In this document: in pieces, positions 60,747 through 64,000 of the stretch | How the letters are laid out: the number at the start of each line of letters is the position of its first letter | Numbering within the stretch: position 1 is the first letter of the stretch | NCBI RefSeq assembly: GCF_001684975.1 | Contig: NZ_MAYH01000045.1 | Coordinates: 1 to 64,000, forward strand | From: Chryseobacterium artocarpi | Lineage (GTDB): Bacteria > Bacteroidota > Bacteroidia > Flavobacteriales > Weeksellaceae | Direction of reading: 5' to 3' | Length of the DNA stretch: 64,000 nt | Made by a program: the position numbers and the translations under genes | The notes under the pieces: model-generated | Seen by the model: the letters and a program-made list of their open reading frames with translations, nothing else | The model's database searches: none | Told to the model about the DNA's origin: nothing

Positions 60747-63572
60747 ATGAAAACAAAATTAGAGAAATTACTTACCCTTGTTTTTGTCTGTTTCATCGTT
60801 TTTGTTTCAGCACAAAAGCAGTTAATTATAGGAACTGTTTTGGACGACAGCCAGCCACTTCCCGGCGCAACAGTCAAAATAAAAGGTATATCCAGAAATA
60901 TAACTACCGATATCGACGGAAAATTTACCATCAATGATATTAAAGAAGGAGAATACACTTTACAAATCAGCTATATCGGTTATACAGCGTCTGATATTAC
61001 GGTTAATTTAAAATCTGACGAAACTATAGATCTTGGAACGATAAACCTTTCTCAACCTAGAAAGAATATTGATGAAGTTGTAGTAAAGGGAACATTAAGA
61101 AACTCTGAGGCAAAAGCCTTAAACCTCCAAAAAAATGCAATAAACATCACGAATGTCATTGCTTCTGACGGAATCGGAAAACTACCGGACCGAAATGCCG
61201 CAGAAACCGTACAGCGTGTACAAGGTGTTTCTATTGAAAGAGACCAAGGTGAAGGAAGATTTGTTTCTTTAAGAGGGCTTCCACCGTTCTGGGCATCCAC
61301 AACTATCAATGGAAACAGATTGCCAACTGCGGAAGAGGAAACTACTTCCAGAGCTACAGCCTTCGACTTTTTCCCAACGGAATTGATCTCTTACGTTCAT
61401 GTCAACAAATCCTTTACGCCCGATCTGGAAGCAGACGGAATTGGTGGCGGGGTCAACTTTATTACTAAAACTCCCCCGATGAAAACCGAGTTTAAAGCCA
61501 CATTAGGAAGCGGTTACAATGCTAAGGCTGATAAAGGCGTGTACAACTTGGGGTTATTGTATGGTGGAAGAACAAAGGATAAAAAATTTGGGTATTTATT
61601 CAATTTCGCACATTTCATCAGAAACTGGTCGACGGATAATTTTGAGGCGAGAAGAAGCGGTGATGAAGGCGTTTTCAGGATGGAACTTCGTGATTATAAC
61701 GGGGTAAGAAAAACTACCGGAATCAATGCCGCATTTGAATATGTGCTTTCTCCCAAAAACACCTTGTACCTAAAAGCAATGTACGGAACGTTATCCGATG
61801 ATGAAACGCATTATAAACACAGAGTAAGGTTTGATAAATTCAGTTCGGCTAATAATACGGCGAGAGTAGAACTTCAGAATATTCATAATTTATTGATTAC
61901 AGAACTTACTTCGGTTTCATTGGGCGGAGTTCACAATTTAAATAAAGGGAAAATCGACTGGGATTTATCGTATTACGACAATCAGTTTAAGTACGGAAAC
62001 ATCCCTGATAAACAGAACAATTCTTATTATGTCATCAAATATACTCAATCGGGAGTAGGCATTAATCCGGATTATATGTCTGATCGTGGAAATGGTCCGA
62101 GAGCTTACTGGAAAGCAGATGGCGGAAAGTTAGATTATAAAAATCCAGACGCTTTATTTGGCTTTTACAGCAATCCCGATTTTAAAATGGATGCTTCCCA
62201 AATGAGATTTACCGATCTTGAATTTTACAAAGTTTTTGTACAGGAAAAGGATAAAATTGTAGCGGGTTTCAACCACGAAATCAATGCTTCGGAAAAGCTT
62301 ACTTTAAAATATGGTTTCAAGTATAGAGATAAAGAGCGTAATGCCAAGTTCTCTGATATTTTCTACAATTGGAGCAACGGAACGGCACCTCTTCTTTCAA
62401 ATTATTCTCAATTTATTACCACGCAACCTAATGGAAGCAAGTATTTAAGCGAAATGAGCGCTCGTATCGGAAATACATTCGGACCTGTGCTTTCTACCGG
62501 AGGAATGAATCAGTTTTGGTATGACAATCAAGGAAATTTAAAAATAAATACTGCTGATTCTGAAGCATTAGAGTACAATAAAGCATTAGGAAGAAATTTT
62601 GACGTTTTTGAAAAACATGCAGACGCCTACGGAATGGGAACTTATAAACTGAATGATAAGATCACTATTTTAGGAGGAATCAGATTATCAAATACCAATA
62701 CAAAAGTAAAAGGATATAATGTAATTGATGATGTTTTAACTCCTGTTGAACATACCAAAAATTACCTTGCTGTTCTTCCAATGCTTCATGTGAAGTATAC
62801 TTTAAATGATAAAACTAATCTTCGTTTCGCTGCAACAAGAACTTTTTCAAGACCTAATTTCGGAGATCTGACACCTGGTGGAACTTATATTGAAGCGGAT
62901 AATGAATTCAAAGGCGGAAACCCTGATCTTAATCCAACTTATTCATTGAATTTTGACCTGATGGGTGAATATTATTTCTCCAATGTCGGAATCCTAAGTG
63001 GTGGTATTTTCTACAAATCCATTACCGATCCCATTTTCCAGGATTCTTTTATCGGGAATTATAACGGAATGAACGGCGTACAGTTCTCTGCTCCTAATAA
63101 CGGAAGCGCAGCATGGCTTGGAGGGATTGAATTGGGAATTACCAAGAGATTTGACTTCTTACCAGGTTTCTTACAATATTTCGGGGCTCAGGTGAATGCA
63201 ACTTTCATGACCTCTGAAATGGAAAAACCAAGCGGAAGAAAAGTAGCCCTTCCCTATCAGGCTAAAGAATTGTACAACGCGCAGCTATTCTTCGAGAAAA
63301 AAGGCTTCAATGCCAGAATTGCTTACAACCACAAAGGAAAATATGCTGTAGAATACGCGGAAACCGATATTAACGATTCTTATTACGGAAAATATAGCAG
63401 CTTAGATTTCGGAGGTTCTTATCAGTTTACCAAAAATTTGGGACTATATATGGATATCAACAACATTCTGAACAAGCCTCTAATCTACCACTTCGGGAAA
63501 AACGAAGACCGTCCTGAGCAGGTAGAATATTACGGAGTAAGATTTAATCTGGGAATAAAACTGAATTTCTAA
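60747..63572 (+). CDS. TonB-dependent receptor with carboxypeptidase-like N-domain
   Basis: A 941-residue outer-membrane receptor starting at the ATG at 60747, which gives a proper signal peptide (MKTKLEKLLTLVFVCFIVF...AQ); an in-frame GTG at 60714 would add 11 residues. Residues ~23-110 are a carboxypeptidase-D regulatory-like domain ('LPGATVKIKGISRNITTDIDGKF'). The plug reads 'VQRVQGVSIERDQGEGRFVS', the signature of the TonB-Xanth-Caul subfamily, which mostly imports sugars or other organic compounds. The barrel ends 'GVRFNLGIKLNF'. It follows the XRE-cupin regulator and precedes a DUF5690 transporter. Confidence 0.92.
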   Translation: MKTKLEKLLTLVFVCFIVFVSAQKQLIIGTVLDDSQPLPGATVKIKGISRNITTDIDGKFTINDIKEGEYTLQISYIGYTASDITVNLKSDETIDLGTINLSQPRKNIDEVVVKGTLRNSEAKALNLQKNAINITNVIASDGIGKLPDRNAAETVQRVQGVSIERDQGEGRFVSLRGLPPFWASTTINGNRLPTAEEETTSRATAFDFFPTELISYVHVNKSFTPDLEADGIGGGVNFITKTPPMKTEFKATLGSGYNAKADKGVYNLGLLYGGRTKDKKFGYLFNFAHFIRNWSTDNFEARRSGDEGVFRMELRDYNGVRKTTGINAAFEYVLSPKNTLYLKAMYGTLSDDETHYKHRVRFDKFSSANNTARVELQNIHNLLITELTSVSLGGVHNLNKGKIDWDLSYYDNQFKYGNIPDKQNNSYYVIKYTQSGVGINPDYMSDRGNGPRAYWKADGGKLDYKNPDALFGFYSNPDFKMDASQMRFTDLEFYKVFVQEKDKIVAGFNHEINASEKLTLKYGFKYRDKERNAKFSDIFYNWSNGTAPLLSNYSQFITTQPNGSKYLSEMSARIGNTFGPVLSTGGMNQFWYDNQGNLKINTADSEALEYNKALGRNFDVFEKHADAYGMGTYKLNDKITILGGIRLSNTNTKVKGYNVIDDVLTPVEHTKNYLAVLPMLHVKYTLNDKTNLRFAATRTFSRPNFGDLTPGGTYIEADNEFKGGNPDLNPTYSLNFDLMGEYYFSNVGILSGGIFYKSITDPIFQDSFIGNYNGMNGVQFSAPNNGSAAWLGGIELGITKRFDFLPGFLQYFGAQVNATFMTSEMEKPSGRKVALPYQAKELYNAQLFFEKKGFNARIAYNHKGKYAVEYAETDINDSYYGKYSSLDFGGSYQFTKNLGLYMDINNILNKPLIYHFGKNEDRPEQVEYYGVRFNLGIKLNF

Positions 63573-63581
63573 ACCATCATA

Positions 63582-64000
63582 ATGGACAGAACCATCAATA
63601 AAAAAACATTAGTAACACTAAAGGCTGCCTTTGCTGCCTTTGGTGTCTATTTCTGCATGTACGGCTTCAGAAAACCCTTTACCGTTGCTTCTTTTGAAGG
63701 GCTTTCTTATTTCGGGGTCGATTATAAAATACTGATTATAATTGCACAGGCTATAGGATATTTTATTTCAAAGTTTATCGGAATTAAATTTATTTCTGAA
63801 CTAAAACCAGCAAAAAGACTGACTTATCTTTTCTCATTCATTGCAATTGCAGAACTTTCTCTATTAGGATTTGCATTGGTTCCGGCTCCTTACAACATTC
63901 TCTTTATGTTTCTGAATGGAATTCCGTTGGGAATGATCTGGGGAATTGTCTTTTCCTACATTGAAGGAAGAAAAACAACAGAAATCATCGGGCTTTTTCT
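63582..64000 (+). CDS. DUF5690 family membrane transporter (partial, 3' end outside window)
   Basis: The first 139 residues of a polytopic protein, start ATG at 63582, ten bases after the receptor. 'LKAAFAAFGVYFCMYGFRKPFTVASFEG' and 'PLGMIWGIVFSYIEGRKTTEIIG' match DUF5690, an MFS-like family of Bacteroidetes. At least four membrane segments are visible before the window ends. It probably carries the receptor's ligand across the inner membrane. Confidence 0.85.
   Translation, partial: MDRTINKKTLVTLKAAFAAFGVYFCMYGFRKPFTVASFEGLSYFGVDYKILIIIAQAIGYFISKFIGIKFISELKPAKRLTYLFSFIAIAELSLLGFALVPAPYNILFMFLNGIPLGMIWGIVFSYIEGRKTTEIIGLF

Overview
The window is AT-rich chromosomal DNA from a member of the Bacteroidota, class Flavobacteriia. 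The gene repertoire and protein style point most strongly to Chryseobacterium or a close relative. This taxonomic call is inference from several signs: the TonB receptor and PepSY membrane-protein pairs, flavobacterial-type -7 boxes (TAnnTTTG), DUF5690, a BrxA/BrxB bacilliredoxin, a GH3-family protein, and division genes with Bacteroidetes-specific features. No rRNA, tRNA, CRISPR array, insertion sequence or prophage was seen.

Layout. About 0.4-7.5 kb holds housekeeping and hypothetical genes (radical SAM protein, AsmA-like protein, DUF2797, UDP-glucuronate epimerase-like SDR, DUF2795), followed by secA. From 10.8 to 17.6 kb two TonB-dependent receptors alternate with two paralogous PepSY membrane proteins and form an iron/siderophore uptake block. 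A ROK sugar kinase and msrA follow. From 19.5 to 27.5 kb lies a less conserved stretch: a membrane protein with an unknown N-terminal domain, a TPR sensor histidine kinase and response regulator, an unknown 573-residue protein, a DUF1508 protein, a PD-(D/E)XK protein, and at least three very small genes. Two of these small proteins share the same N-terminal and C-terminal motifs.

From 27.5 to 29.4 kb a minus-strand set (alpha/beta hydrolase, ysxC/engB, GNAT) is divergent from the complete division and cell wall (dcw) cluster at 29.7-46.6 kb: mraZ, rsmH, ftsL, ftsI, murE, mraY, murD, ftsW, murG, murC, ftsQ, ftsA, ftsZ. There is no murF or ddl in it. A repeat-flanked GxxExxY (PD-(D/E)XK) gene interrupts the cluster between murC and ftsQ. 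A yqeY-like gene, a bacilliredoxin and a GH3 protein follow. A minus-strand operon at 49.7-55.1 kb carries mutL, rhomboid, two endonuclease/exonuclease/phosphatase paralogues and two small lipoproteins. The end of the window has a DUF1275 protein, a Usp-like protein, an OmpR-type two-component system, an XRE-cupin regulator, a large TonB receptor and the start of a DUF5690 transporter.

Non-coding structure is rich. Clear hairpin terminators separate most units, and several families of short interspersed repeats sit in intergenic gaps, including in front of essential division genes. The most interesting signals are the paired micro-proteins around the two-component system together with the structured, operator-like DNA upstream of it, and the GxxExxY cassette inside the dcw cluster.
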